A stretch of DNA of 64,000 nucleotides from Alphaproteobacteria bacterium (GCA_017308235.1 JAFKFL010000010.1:310001-374000), one strand, 5' to 3'. Shown: positions 10,744 through 20,740, numbered from the stretch's first letter. Program-made: numbers and translations. The notes: generated by a model from the sequence alone, not told the origin.

Positions 10744-13700
10744 ATGAAAGCCATCATCGCCGCCGCGCTCAAGCAGCGCATCCTGGTCGTCATCCTGGCT
10801 GGCGTGCTGATGACGGGCGGCCTGTTCGCCTACGGACAGCTCAATATCGAGGCCTATCCCGATCCGGTGCCGCCGCTGGTCGACATCATCACCCAAAATC
10901 CCGGCCAGTCGTCGGAGGAGATCGAGCGCTACATCACGATCCCGATCGAGATCCAGATGGCGGGCATCCCCTACGTCAAGGCGATCCGCACCATCTCGTT
11001 GTTCGGTCTTTCCGACGTGAAGGTGCAGTTCACCTACGACCTCACCTACGAGCAGGCGGCGCAATACGTCATCAATCGGCTGAGCCAGCTCCCGCCGATG
11101 CCCAATGGCGTGCAGCCGCAGCTCTCGCCCACCAGCCCGATCGGGGAGATCTATCGCTATCGTGTCGTCGGCCCGCCGGGTTACACGGTGACCGACCTCA
11201 AGACCATCCAGGACTGGATCCTGCAGCGCCGCTTCAAGGCGATTCCCGGCGTCATCGACGTCACGGGCTGGGGCGGCAAGACCAAAACCTATGACATCAC
11301 CGTGGATCTTGCCCGATTGCAGGCCTACGGCCTCACGCTGAAGCAGGTGCTCGACGGCCTGAACAACGCCAACATCAACGTCGGCGCCAACACCGTGAAC
11401 ATCGGTCCGCAGTCGGCGATCGTGCGCTCGGTGGGCCAGATCCGTTCGATGGACGACATCCGCCAGACCATGCTGGCGGCGCCCAACGGCGCCCCTGTGC
11501 TGGTGTCGGACGTCGCGACGGTGACGGCCGGGAACGAACCTCGGCTCGGCATTGCCGGCCAGACCAGCGACGACGACATCGTGCAGGGCATCGTACTGAT
11601 GCGACGCGGTGCGCAGACGTTGCCGACCCTGCAAGGCGTGCTGGCCGAGGTCGACAAGATCAATTCCTCGGGTGTCCTGCCGCCCGGCGTGCGCATCGTG
11701 CGGATCTACGATCGCAGCCGGCTGGTCGACGTAACCACACACACCGTGCTGCACAACATGGTCGCGGGTGTCGTGCTCATCTTCCTTATCCAATGGCTGT
11801 TCCTGGGTGACCTGCGCAGCGCCCTGATCGTGTCGGCCACCATTCCCTTCGCCCTTCTGTTCGCTGTGACGATCCTGGTTCTGAGCGGCGAATCGGCGAA
11901 CCTACTCTCCATGGGCGCGATCGACTTCGGCATCATCGTCGATGCCACCGTCATCATGGTCGAGAACATCTTCCGCCACCTGTCGCAGGTGCGCGCGGGT
12001 CCGGGGCTACGGGCGGCAGCGCCCGTCCCGGCCGCTCTCACCGGTAAGCTTGCCGTGATCTTCACCGCCTCGACCGAGGTCACGCAGGCGATCTTCTTTG
12101 CCGCCACCATCATCATCGCGGGCTTCATGCCGCTCTTCACCCTGTCGGGCGTGGAAGGCCACATCTTCGGGCCGATGGCGAGGACCTATGCCTATGCCCT
12201 GTCGGGAGGGCTGCTGGCGACCTTCACCGTCTCGCCGGCCTTGTCGGCCCTGTTGCTGCCCGAGACGGTGGCCCATGCCGAGACGCGCGTGGTCCGGACA
12301 CTGGCCCGCCTCTATGCCCACGTCCGAGACCTCGTGCTCGACCGGCCGCGCACGACCATCTTTGCTGGGCTGGGCGCGGGCGCGCTGGCGGTGCTGGTGG
12401 CCAGCACGATTGGCCTCGAGTTCCTGCCCAAGCTCGAGGAAGGCAACATGTGGATCCGCGCCACGATGCCGTCCTCGATCTCACTCGAGACCGGCAACGA
12501 CTACGCCAATCGCATGCGCAAGCTGATCGCGAGCTTTCCCGAGACGGAGACCGTGATCTCCCAGCACGGTCGTCCCGATGACGGGACCGATTCCACTGGC
12601 TTCTTCAACGCCGAGTTCTTCGTGCCGCTGAAGCCGCTCGATCAATGGCGCAAGGGCGTCGACAAGGAAGCGCTGATCGCCGAGATGAACGAGGCGCTGG
12701 AGAAGGCCTTCCCCGGAGTCGAATTCAATTTCTCGCAGTACATCCAGGACAACGTCGAAGAAGCGGCCTCGGGCGTGAAAGGCGAGAACTCGGTCAAGGT
12801 CTTCGGCAACGACCTCGAGACGCTGGCCAAGGTGGCCGACGAGATAAAGGCCGCAATGGAGACGGTGCCCGGCGTCACCGACCTGTCGGTCTTCGCCTCA
12901 TTGGGGCAACCGACCATCCGTATCGATATCGACCGCAGCAAGGCCGCCCGCTACGGCCTCGCTCCTGGCGACATCAATGCCACGGTGCAGGCGGCGGTCG
13001 GCGGACAGGCGGCGGGCGATCTCTATGAGAACGGTAGCGACCGGCACTTCCCGATGGTCGTGCGCCTGGCGCCGCGTTATCGCCAGAGCCTCGAGGCGAT
13101 CCGGAGCATCCCGATCGGCGTGCAGGGTCCCAACGGCGTCACCCAGGTGCCTTTGTCGGAAGTGGCGACCGTGCAGCTCGTTTCAGGCGCGTTCTACATC
13201 TACCGCGAGCAGCAGCAGCGCTACGTGCCGGTCAAGTTCAGCGTACGCGGCCGCGACCTCGGCAGCGCGGTTCTCGAGGCCCAGCAACGTGTCGCCGAGA
13301 AGGTGAAAATTCCCGGCGGCTACCGTGTCGAATGGGTGGGCGAGTTCGGCAACCTCAAGGCCGCCCTGCACCGGCTGGCGATCGCCGTGCCGATCGCCAT
13401 CTCGCTGATCCTGCTGCTGCTCTACGTCAGCTTCGGCAACGTGCGCGACATGCTGCTGGCCGGCAGCGCCATTCCGATGGCCCTGACCGGCGGGTTGCTG
13501 TCGCTGTTCGTCTTCGGCATGCCGTTCAGCATTTCCGCCGCCATCGGCTTCGTCGCGCTGTTCGGCATCGCGGCGATGAACGGGATCATGGTGCTGTCCT
13601 GTTACAACCGCCTGATCGATTCGGGACTCGATCGCCCCAATGCGCTGAGGCAAACCTGCGAGCAGCAGATGCGTCCGGTGCTGATGACCTGCGTGGCAGC

Positions 13701-13899
13701 GTGCGTGGGCCTCCTGCCGGCCGCCTTCTCGACCGCGATTGGAAGCCAGGTCCAGCGGCCGCTGGCGGTCGTCATCGTGGGCGGCACGCTACTCGCACCT
13801 TTCCTGTTCCTGACCGTCCTGCCAGCCGCGATCGGCCTCTTCTCTCGCCGCCAACCCAGGATCGGCGTGCCCGCGCCCAGCGACATCGAGGCGCCGTGA
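10744..13899 (+). CDS. RND efflux permease, HME (CzcA-like), first copy
   Basis: This 1051-residue inner-membrane permease has the full RND duplicated layout. TM4 carries D394, D400 and E407 in GAIDFGIIVDATVIMVEN, matching the DFG-VD-EN pattern of CzcA-type heavy-metal pumps (D402, D408, E415 of CzcA), rather than the double Asp of drug pumps. The central region also follows CzcA (SQHGRPDDGTD and FNFSQYIQDNVEEA). It has no methionine triad of the CusA kind. The stop overlaps the start of the channel gene by one base (TGATG). A second permease of about 75% identity, by hand count over the first 150 residues, follows at 15501. The true substrate, metal or organic, is not established. Confidence 0.92.
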   Translation: MKAIIAAALKQRILVVILAGVLMTGGLFAYGQLNIEAYPDPVPPLVDIITQNPGQSSEEIERYITIPIEIQMAGIPYVKAIRTISLFGLSDVKVQFTYDLTYEQAAQYVINRLSQLPPMPNGVQPQLSPTSPIGEIYRYRVVGPPGYTVTDLKTIQDWILQRRFKAIPGVIDVTGWGGKTKTYDITVDLARLQAYGLTLKQVLDGLNNANINVGANTVNIGPQSAIVRSVGQIRSMDDIRQTMLAAPNGAPVLVSDVATVTAGNEPRLGIAGQTSDDDIVQGIVLMRRGAQTLPTLQGVLAEVDKINSSGVLPPGVRIVRIYDRSRLVDVTTHTVLHNMVAGVVLIFLIQWLFLGDLRSALIVSATIPFALLFAVTILVLSGESANLLSMGAIDFGIIVDATVIMVENIFRHLSQVRAGPGLRAAAPVPAALTGKLAVIFTASTEVTQAIFFAATIIIAGFMPLFTLSGVEGHIFGPMARTYAYALSGGLLATFTVSPALSALLLPETVAHAETRVVRTLARLYAHVRDLVLDRPRTTIFAGLGAGALAVLVASTIGLEFLPKLEEGNMWIRATMPSSISLETGNDYANRMRKLIASFPETETVISQHGRPDDGTDSTGFFNAEFFVPLKPLDQWRKGVDKEALIAEMNEALEKAFPGVEFNFSQYIQDNVEEAASGVKGENSVKVFGNDLETLAKVADEIKAAMETVPGVTDLSVFASLGQPTIRIDIDRSKAARYGLAPGDINATVQAAVGGQAAGDLYENGSDRHFPMVVRLAPRYRQSLEAIRSIPIGVQGPNGVTQVPLSEVATVQLVSGAFYIYREQQQRYVPVKFSVRGRDLGSAVLEAQQRVAEKVKIPGGYRVEWVGEFGNLKAALHRLAIAVPIAISLILLLLYVSFGNVRDMLLAGSAIPMALTGGLLSLFVFGMPFSISAAIGFVALFGIAAMNGIMVLSCYNRLIDSGLDRPNALRQTCEQQMRPVLMTCVAACVGLLPAAFSTAIGSQVQRPLAVVIVGGTLLAPFLFLTVLPAAIGLFSRRQPRIGVPAPSDIEAP

Positions 13900-15443
13900 T
13901 GAGGCCTGTGGCGCTTCTTCTCGCCGGCTCGGCTCTTTGTTCAGCGCTCTCGGGCTGCATGGTGGGGCCGGACTTCAAGCGCCCGTCTCCGCCGAAGACG
14001 GAAGCCTATCTTTCCTCCGATCCGCCGACCGATCTCGTCGCTGGCGGAATCCCCGGCGGCGAGGCGCAGACCTTGGTGCGCGGCATGGATATCCCTGGCC
14101 AATGGTGGCAGGTGTTCCAGTCGACGCCACTCAACGGCCTGATCGAGAGCGCGTTGCGCGCCAATCCGGACGTGCAGGCAGCGGCAGCCGGACTCAAGGT
14201 GGCGAAGGAGAATGCCCGTGCCCAGCGCGCCACGCTCTTCCCCACGATCCAGGCGAATTTCGGCGCGTCACAGAACGAGACACCCGGTAGCCTGTCGCCC
14301 GCGACCGCGTCGGGCGCCACGATCTTCGGGCTGTTCACGGCCGGCCTTACCCTCACCTATGCGCTCGATCTGTGGGGCGGCAACCGGCGCCAGATCGAAT
14401 CGCTCGACGCGCTCGCCGAGGCGCAATGCTTCCAGCTCGAAGGCGCCTATCTGTCGCTGGCGTCGAACGTCGTGGCTGCGGCGGTGCAAGAAGCCTCGCT
14501 GCGCGCCCAGATCGATGCCACCCAGCGCATCATCGCCGCGCAGCAGACGACGCTCGGCATCCTGCGCGGGCAGGCCAATCTCGGCGCCATTCCCGGTGGC
14601 GATGTCGCGACCCAGCAGGCCGCCCTCGCCCAGGCCGAAGCGACCTTGCCGCCGTTGCAGAAAGCGCTGGAGCAACAACGCAACCTGATCGCCACCCTGA
14701 CCGGACGTTTGCCGAGCGACAACATCGCGGCTCGCTTTCGTCTCGAAGACCTCACCCTGCCGCACGATCTGCCGCTCAGCCTGCCCTCCCGGCTCGTCGA
14801 GCAACGACCTGACGTGCGCGCTGCAGAGTCCAACCTCCATTCGGCGAGCGCCCTGGTCGGCGTTGCAGTCGCCAATCAGTTCCCGCAGATCACCCTCACC
14901 GCCAACATCAACACGCAGTCGCTCAGCACCGACACCTTGTTCGGGCCCGGCCTCACCGGCATGGCGGTCGGCGCCAGCGCCCTGCAGACGATCATCGACG
15001 GTGGGGCGCTCGCAGCAAAGAAGCGCGCCGCCAAGGCAGGCCTCGAGCAAGCCGATGCGCAATATCGCTCGGTCGTTCTCACCGCTTTCCGCAATGTCGC
15101 CGACACGCTGCGGGCGCTGCAGTACGACGCCATCACGCTCAAAGCTTCCGTCGATGCCGAGCAGGCCGCCGCGACCAGCCTTGATATCGCGCAGCGCCGG
15201 CTCGCGCTTGGCGACACGACCTACGTGACCGTGCTGCTGGCCCAGCTCACCTATCAGCAGACGTTGCTCAATCGCGTCCAGGCACAGGCGGCGCGCTTCA
15301 CCGACACGGCGGCCTTGTTCCAGGCTCTGGGCGGCGGCTGGTGGAACCGCGCGCCCGGACCCGAAGAGCAGGCGCGCCGTCTGCGCTGTCGCCCGCCGAC
15401 ACGCGACGATCGCGTTGCACAAGAGGTGAAGACGCAGCAGTAG
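13899..15443 (+). CDS. Outer-membrane efflux lipoprotein, NodT/OprM type
   Basis: This 514-residue TolC-like channel is anchored by a lipid. The signal peptide ends in the lipobox LSGC at about residue 20, followed by the family-typical MVGPDFKRP. Two OEP repeats follow: the first around 70-275 with FPTIQANFGAS and DLWGGNRR, the second from about 290 with VEQRPDVRAAESNLHSA. The ATG at 13899 is chosen for its one-base overlap with the permease stop and for the lipobox; the frame is open far upstream but only as a shadow of the permease. It supplies the outer-membrane exit duct for the pumps of this operon. Confidence 0.93.
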   Translation: MRPVALLLAGSALCSALSGCMVGPDFKRPSPPKTEAYLSSDPPTDLVAGGIPGGEAQTLVRGMDIPGQWWQVFQSTPLNGLIESALRANPDVQAAAAGLKVAKENARAQRATLFPTIQANFGASQNETPGSLSPATASGATIFGLFTAGLTLTYALDLWGGNRRQIESLDALAEAQCFQLEGAYLSLASNVVAAAVQEASLRAQIDATQRIIAAQQTTLGILRGQANLGAIPGGDVATQQAALAQAEATLPPLQKALEQQRNLIATLTGRLPSDNIAARFRLEDLTLPHDLPLSLPSRLVEQRPDVRAAESNLHSASALVGVAVANQFPQITLTANINTQSLSTDTLFGPGLTGMAVGASALQTIIDGGALAAKKRAAKAGLEQADAQYRSVVLTAFRNVADTLRALQYDAITLKASVDAEQAAATSLDIAQRRLALGDTTYVTVLLAQLTYQQTLLNRVQAQAARFTDTAALFQALGGGWWNRAPGPEEQARRLRCRPPTRDDRVAQEVKTQQ

Positions 15444-15500
15444 TGCGACAGCAGAAACTATGCATTAGCTGGCGACCGGGGGAGGCAATTCAGGGTCGCC

Positions 15501-18500
15501 ATGCAAGCCGTCGTCGGCGCCGCGTTGCAGCGGCGTGTCTTGGTGCTGATCCTCGCGGCCGTGCTGATCGCCGCGGGGCTGTTCGCCTATAAGCGGCTCA
15601 ACATCGAGGCCTATCCCGACCCAGTGCCGCCGCTGGTCGAGATCGTGACCCAGAATCCCGGCCAATCGTCGGAAGAAATCGAACGCTACATCACGATTCC
15701 GATCGAAGTGCAGATGGCCGGGCTGCCTTATGTGACCACGGTTCGCACGATCTCGTTGGTCGGATTGTCCGACGTGAAGGTGCAGTTCACCTACGATGTC
15801 AGTTACCGCGAGGCCTCGCAGCTGGTCATCAATCGGCTGAGCCAGCTCGGCACCTTGCCGGGCAACGCCCAGCCGCAACTGTCCCCGACCAGCCCGATCG
15901 GCGAAATCTACCGCTACCGTTTGATCGGGCCACCGGGTTACTCCGTGACGGATCTGAAGACGCTCCAGGACTGGGTTCTTGACCGTCGTTTCAAGTCGGT
16001 GCCGGGTGTGATCGATGTCACCGGCTGGGGCGGCAAGCTCAAGACCTATGACATCACGATCGATTTCGATCGACTACTCGCCTACGGCCTGACCTTGAAA
16101 CAGGTGCTCGATTCCCTGAGCGGCGCCAACATCAATGTCGGCGCCAACACCGTCAATCTCGGCCCACAGTCGGCCGTCATCCGCAGCGTCGGCCAGATCC
16201 GCTCGATGCACGATATCCGGCACACCATGCTGGGCATCCGTAAGGGCGCGCCAGTACTCGTCGGCGATGTCGCGACGGTGTCTGTGGGCTTCGAGCCGCG
16301 TCTCGGGATCTGCGGTCAGGACGTCGATAACGACATCGTGCAGGGCATCGTGCTGATGCGGCGAGGTGCGCAGACGCTGCCGACTCTCGAAGCCGTGGAG
16401 CGCGAGGTCGAGCGCATCAACAAGTCGGACCTGTTGCCTCCGGGCGTGCGAATCGTGCGGATCTACGACAGGCGGGTGCTGGTCGATGTGACCACACGCA
16501 CTGTCCTGCACAACATGGTGATGGGCGTCGCCCTCATCTTCCTGATCCAGTGGCTCTTCCTGGGGGATCTGCGCAGCGCGCTGATCGTGGCGGCGACCAT
16601 TCCTTTCGCCCTTCTGTTTGCCGTCACGATCCTCGTGCTGAACGGCGAGTCGGCCAACCTGCTGTCGATGGGCGCGATCGACTTCGGCATCATTGTCGAT
16701 GCCACGGTCATCATGATGGAGAACATATTCCGACATCTGGCCGAGGCCGGCGCCGGCCATCGATCGTCCGCCGTCGAGCCGCCGCGCGGTTTCACCGGCA
16801 AGATCGGCATCATTTTCACCGCCTCGGGCGAGGTCACGCGGGCGATCTTCTTTGCCGCCACCATCATCATCGCCGGCTTCCTTCCGTTGTTCACGCTTTC
16901 AGGCGTCGAGGGCCACATCTTCGGACCGATGGCCAAGACCTACGCCTACGCGCTGTCGGGTGGCCTGCTAGCCACCTTCACCGTGTCGCCCGCGCTGGCT
17001 GCTGTGCTGCTGCCCGAGAAGGTCGCCGAGACCGAAACGGCGATCGTCCGTTTCCTGAGGCGCAGCTATCGGCCGATCATCGGCATGGTGATCGCTCGTC
17101 GCCGCCTTGTCCTCGGCGCCGGCGCCGGTCTTGCAGCGATCGCCGCGTTCGTCGCGAGCACGGTCGGCCTGGAATTCCTGCCCAAGCTCGAGGAAGGCAA
17201 CATCTGGATGCGCGCCACCATGCCGGCCTCGGTATCGCTCGAGGAAGGCAACGTCTACGTCAACAAGATGCGCGCAGTGATGAAAAGCTTCCCCGAGGTC
17301 GTGACGGTGGTTTCCCAGAACGGTCGCCCCGACGACGGCACCGATCCCGACGGCTTTTCCAACGGCGAGTTCTTCGTACCGCTGAAGCCAATGGAGCAAT
17401 GGCGCAAGGGTCTCGACAAGGAGACGTTGATCGCGCAGATGTCCGACGCCTTGCGCAAAGCGGTGCCAGGCGTGAACTATGCCTTTTCGCAGTATATCCA
17501 GGACAACGTCCAGGAAGCCGCGTCCGGCATCGATGCCGAGAACGCCATCAAGATCATCGGCACCGACCTCGACCGGCTGCACACGCTTTCCGGAGAGATC
17601 CGCAGAGTGCTTGAGAAAGTCCCCGGCATCACCGACATCGCCGTGCCCCCTCTCGTCGGGCAACCGACCATCCGCATCGATATCGACCGCGACCGGGCGG
17701 CACGCTATGGCCTATCGCCGGGCGACATCAACGCCACTATCCAGGCCGCCGTCGGCGGACAGGCAGCTGGTGATCTCTACGAGACGGGCAGCGATCGGCA
17801 CTTCCCCATGAAGGTGCGGCTGGCGCCGCAGTATCGTCAGAACATGGAATCGTTGCGCCGGCTCACCATCGGCACGCAGGCCGATGGCGCGGTCACGCAG
17901 GTGCCGTTGGGCGAGGTGGCGGAGATCGGACTGGCATCCGGCGCCTTCTATATCTACCGCGAGCAGCAGGAGCGGTTCGTGCCGGTGAAGTTCAGCGTCC
18001 GCGGTCGCGATCTCGGTTCGGCCGTTCTGGAGGCGCAGGAGCGCGTCGCCCGGGAAGTGCCGCTGCCAAGCGGCTATCGGCTCGAATGGGCCGGCGACTT
18101 CGAGAATTTCCAGAAGGCCATCGACCGGCTGTCCATCGCCGTGCCGATCGCCATCGCGCTCATCCTGCTGCTGCTTTACGTCAACTTCGGATCGCTCGCC
18201 GACACGTTGCTGGCCGGCAGCGCCATTCCCATGGCCTTGATCGGCGGCATCCTGTCGCTGTGGCTGGCCGGCATGCCGTTCAGTATCTCCGCCGCCATCG
18301 GCTTCGTCGCGTTGTTCGGTATCGCTGCCATGAACGGGATCATGGTGGTCGGTTGCTTCAACCGCCTGACCGAGGCTGGCGTCGAACGTTGGGAGGCGGT
18401 CCGGCGGACCTGCGAGCTGCAGATGCGTCCGGTGTTGATGACCTGTGTTGCGGCGTGCGTGGGTCTCCTGCCGGCCGCCTTCTCGACCGCCATCGGCAGC

Positions 18501-18632
18501 CAGGTTCAGCGCCCACTCGCCATCGTGGTCGTGGGCGGCATGCTGCTGTCGCCGGTGCTGTTTCTCACCGTGCTGCCTGCCGCCGTCGGCGTCTTCTCTC
18601 GCCGACGCGTTGCGGCTACACAAGAGATGTGA
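15501..18632 (+). CDS. RND efflux permease, HME (CzcA-like), second copy
   Basis: This 1043-residue paralogue of the permease at 10744 is colinear with it without a gap over the first 410 residues and carries the same TM4 residues (D394, D400, E407). Divergence is concentrated at the N-terminus, around residues 101-123, and at the C-terminus. Both copies are intact, so this is an old duplication rather than a recent repeat. It follows the channel gene by 57 bases and overlaps the hydrolase gene by four bases (GTGA). Two permeases sharing one adaptor and one channel recall MdtB/MdtC, where the two form a mixed trimer; whether that happens here is inference. Confidence 0.92.
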   Translation: MQAVVGAALQRRVLVLILAAVLIAAGLFAYKRLNIEAYPDPVPPLVEIVTQNPGQSSEEIERYITIPIEVQMAGLPYVTTVRTISLVGLSDVKVQFTYDVSYREASQLVINRLSQLGTLPGNAQPQLSPTSPIGEIYRYRLIGPPGYSVTDLKTLQDWVLDRRFKSVPGVIDVTGWGGKLKTYDITIDFDRLLAYGLTLKQVLDSLSGANINVGANTVNLGPQSAVIRSVGQIRSMHDIRHTMLGIRKGAPVLVGDVATVSVGFEPRLGICGQDVDNDIVQGIVLMRRGAQTLPTLEAVEREVERINKSDLLPPGVRIVRIYDRRVLVDVTTRTVLHNMVMGVALIFLIQWLFLGDLRSALIVAATIPFALLFAVTILVLNGESANLLSMGAIDFGIIVDATVIMMENIFRHLAEAGAGHRSSAVEPPRGFTGKIGIIFTASGEVTRAIFFAATIIIAGFLPLFTLSGVEGHIFGPMAKTYAYALSGGLLATFTVSPALAAVLLPEKVAETETAIVRFLRRSYRPIIGMVIARRRLVLGAGAGLAAIAAFVASTVGLEFLPKLEEGNIWMRATMPASVSLEEGNVYVNKMRAVMKSFPEVVTVVSQNGRPDDGTDPDGFSNGEFFVPLKPMEQWRKGLDKETLIAQMSDALRKAVPGVNYAFSQYIQDNVQEAASGIDAENAIKIIGTDLDRLHTLSGEIRRVLEKVPGITDIAVPPLVGQPTIRIDIDRDRAARYGLSPGDINATIQAAVGGQAAGDLYETGSDRHFPMKVRLAPQYRQNMESLRRLTIGTQADGAVTQVPLGEVAEIGLASGAFYIYREQQERFVPVKFSVRGRDLGSAVLEAQERVAREVPLPSGYRLEWAGDFENFQKAIDRLSIAVPIAIALILLLLYVNFGSLADTLLAGSAIPMALIGGILSLWLAGMPFSISAAIGFVALFGIAAMNGIMVVGCFNRLTEAGVERWEAVRRTCELQMRPVLMTCVAACVGLLPAAFSTAIGSQVQRPLAIVVVGGMLLSPVLFLTVLPAAVGVFSRRRVAATQEM

Positions 18633-19423
18633 GCAGAGACGACTTCATCGATCTTGGCGACCGGACGCTGCGCGTGCGCCGTCTGGCGCCGCAACGCCAC
18701 GACGGACTCGATCGCACGACGCTCGTCTTCCTGCACGAGGGACTGGGCTGCATCGAGATGTGGCGCGATTTTCCGCAAAAGCTTTGCGACGCCACGATGT
18801 GTCCCGGCCTGATCTACGACCGCACGGCCTACGGGAAATCCAGCCCCTGGCCCTCCGATCCGGGCGTCCGCTACATGGAAATCGAGGCCGACATCGTGTT
18901 GCCGAGGCTGCTGGCCGCGACCGGAATCGAGGATTGCGTGCTGGTGGGCCACAGCGACGGCGGCACCATAGCCCTCAACTACGCCGCCGCCGATCCAGAG
19001 CCATTGCGCGCCGTCGCCACGCTGGCTGCCCATGCGATCAACGAGCCGATCTGCGTCGAGAGGATCGTGGAGGCCCAGGCCGCCTTCGCCTCCGGCGACC
19101 TGCGCCAGCGGTTGGCGAAGTATCACGGCGACAATGTCGACCGCGCCTTCCATCTTTGGGCGGACGCGTGGGCCGCGCCCGGGTTCGAGCCCATGGACGC
19201 GAACGGACGACTGCCCGGCGTGCAGGTCCCGACACAGGCCATCCAGGGCGAGGACGACGAATACGGCACCGAGTTGCAGCTCGGCATCATCGCCGGCAAG
19301 GTCGGCGGCTACTGCGAGACGCGGCTGGTGCCGGATTGCGGCCATAGCCCGCACCTTCAACAGCCGGCGTATGTGCTCGCCGAAATGAGCCGCTTCATCG
19401 CGCCCCTGGCGCTGGCGGGCTGA
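18629..19423 (+). CDS. Alpha/beta-hydrolase coupled to the RND operon
   Basis: This 264-residue cytoplasmic hydrolase without a signal peptide has nucleophile S109 in GHSDGG, an oxyanion-hole segment near FLHEGLG (residues 34-40) and a C-terminal His in DCGHSPHLQQP. The acid residue is probably in the GEDDEYG loop. The GTG start at 18629 overlaps the permease stop (GTGA), which strongly suggests translational coupling. The family includes esterases, C-C bond hydrolases and haloperoxidase-like enzymes; the substrate is not predictable. Its place as the last gene of an efflux operon suggests it modifies a compound handled by the pump. Confidence 0.88.
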   Translation: MSRDDFIDLGDRTLRVRRLAPQRHDGLDRTTLVFLHEGLGCIEMWRDFPQKLCDATMCPGLIYDRTAYGKSSPWPSDPGVRYMEIEADIVLPRLLAATGIEDCVLVGHSDGGTIALNYAAADPEPLRAVATLAAHAINEPICVERIVEAQAAFASGDLRQRLAKYHGDNVDRAFHLWADAWAAPGFEPMDANGRLPGVQVPTQAIQGEDDEYGTELQLGIIAGKVGGYCETRLVPDCGHSPHLQQPAYVLAEMSRFIAPLALAG

Positions 19424-19424
19424 C

Positions 19425-19443
19425 GCTTCACCTTCGGTGAAGC
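19425..19443 (+). terminator. Hairpin ending the double-RND operon
   Basis: A perfect 8-base stem (GCTTCACC paired with GGTGAAGC) with a 3-base loop starts 2 bases after the hydrolase stop. The following bases (TTGCGTTGC) are only weakly T-rich, so termination strength is uncertain. Confidence 0.5.
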
Positions 19444-19521
19444 TTGCGTTGCAGTCGCCGGACTTGACGATGGCGCTACCGGCCATCTTCCATGCAAGGA
19501 AGAAGGAAGAGGAGGAAGCGC

Positions 19522-20724
19522 ATGGAGACCACGATCAAGGTCCGGACCGCCTACGATCTGCCGCCGCCTTCGTTCGATCCAAACCTGGTCTCGGTGGCCA
19601 GGGGCACACCCGGCGGCGAACTGCTGCGACGCTACTGGCAGCCCGTCGCGCTTGCCACCGAAGTTGGCGATCTTCCGCTGCAGATCCGCGCGTTGGGCGA
19701 GGACCTCATCCTGTTCCGGACTCCGTCGGGGCGATTCGGCCTGATGCATCCTCGCTGTGCCCACCGTGGTACGACGCTGCTCTATGGCAAGGTCGAGGAG
19801 CGCGGCATCCGCTGCTGCTACCATGGCTGGCTGTTCGACACCGACGGCCGCTGCCTGGGGCAGCCCTGCGAGCCCAAGGGCGGACTCAATCGCGACCATG
19901 TCCGCCAGCCGTCTTATCCGGTGGAAGAGCGTTACGGACTGGTCTTCGCTTATATGGGCCCTCTCGACCGCAAGCCCGCGTTGCCGCGCTACGATGTGCT
20001 GGAGGATCTCGGCGAGACGCACAAGATCGTCACCGACGGCAGCAGCATCGGATCGGGCGGGCCAGAGCGCATGCCCTGCAATTGGTTCCAGACCCACGAG
20101 AACGTGATGGATCCACTGCATGTGTTCGTGCTGCACAGCACGTTCAGCACGCAGCAGTTCAACGACATGATGGCGGTGCCGCCCGAGATCTCGTTCGACC
20201 TCACGCCCTACGGCATGTACTCGGTCCAGCTTCGCACCTTCGCCGATGGCTCCCGGCTGCGACGGCTGACCGAGCTTGTCATGCCCAACATCCGCATCGT
20301 CGCCGATCCGTTCCTCAGGACCTTCACCAAGAGCAACAACGTCGCCTGGACGCTTCCCATCGACGACACCAACACGCGCATCTTCACGGTTTTCGCCTTT
20401 CCCAAGAACGAGCCGGTGCCGCGCTTCAACCGCAATCCAATGTATGGCGGCAAGACCTGGTTCGAGCTCGACGCCGAAGGCCACCAGCGCTTCCCGGGCG
20501 ATTACGAAGCCCAGGTTGGCCAAGGCGCGGTCACCTGGCATTCCGAGGAACATCTCGCCAGCAGCGATCGCGGCGTGGCGATGTTCCGTCGTCTCTATCG
20601 CGAGGCAGTACAGGCCGTGACCGACGGCCACGATCCGGTCGGCGCGTCGGCGGGCGAAAACATGTTGGTGCAAGTCCGCGCTGGCAACTACCTGATACCG
20701 ATGGCAAGCGCCGCCAGCGACTGA
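19522..20724 (+). CDS. Rieske non-heme iron oxygenase, alpha subunit
   Basis: This 400-residue ring-hydroxylating or demethylating oxygenase component has the Rieske 2Fe-2S site CxH-x16-CxxH at about residues 76-97 (CAHRG then CCYHGW). The mononuclear iron site is in the catalytic domain, with the NVMDPLHVFVLH segment supplying two His; the acid ligand lies further on. It is closest to the phthalate-oxygenase/vanillate-demethylase type of subunit. ATG 19522 is chosen because GAGGAA lies just upstream. No reductase or ferredoxin gene is nearby, so electron donors must be encoded elsewhere. The substrate is unknown; the upstream hydrolase belongs to another transcription unit if the hairpin at 19425 terminates. 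Confidence 0.9.
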   Translation: METTIKVRTAYDLPPPSFDPNLVSVARGTPGGELLRRYWQPVALATEVGDLPLQIRALGEDLILFRTPSGRFGLMHPRCAHRGTTLLYGKVEERGIRCCYHGWLFDTDGRCLGQPCEPKGGLNRDHVRQPSYPVEERYGLVFAYMGPLDRKPALPRYDVLEDLGETHKIVTDGSSIGSGGPERMPCNWFQTHENVMDPLHVFVLHSTFSTQQFNDMMAVPPEISFDLTPYGMYSVQLRTFADGSRLRRLTELVMPNIRIVADPFLRTFTKSNNVAWTLPIDDTNTRIFTVFAFPKNEPVPRFNRNPMYGGKTWFELDAEGHQRFPGDYEAQVGQGAVTWHSEEHLASSDRGVAMFRRLYREAVQAVTDGHDPVGASAGENMLVQVRAGNYLIPMASAASD

Positions 20725-20740
20725 TCCGCTATTGCGTTCG

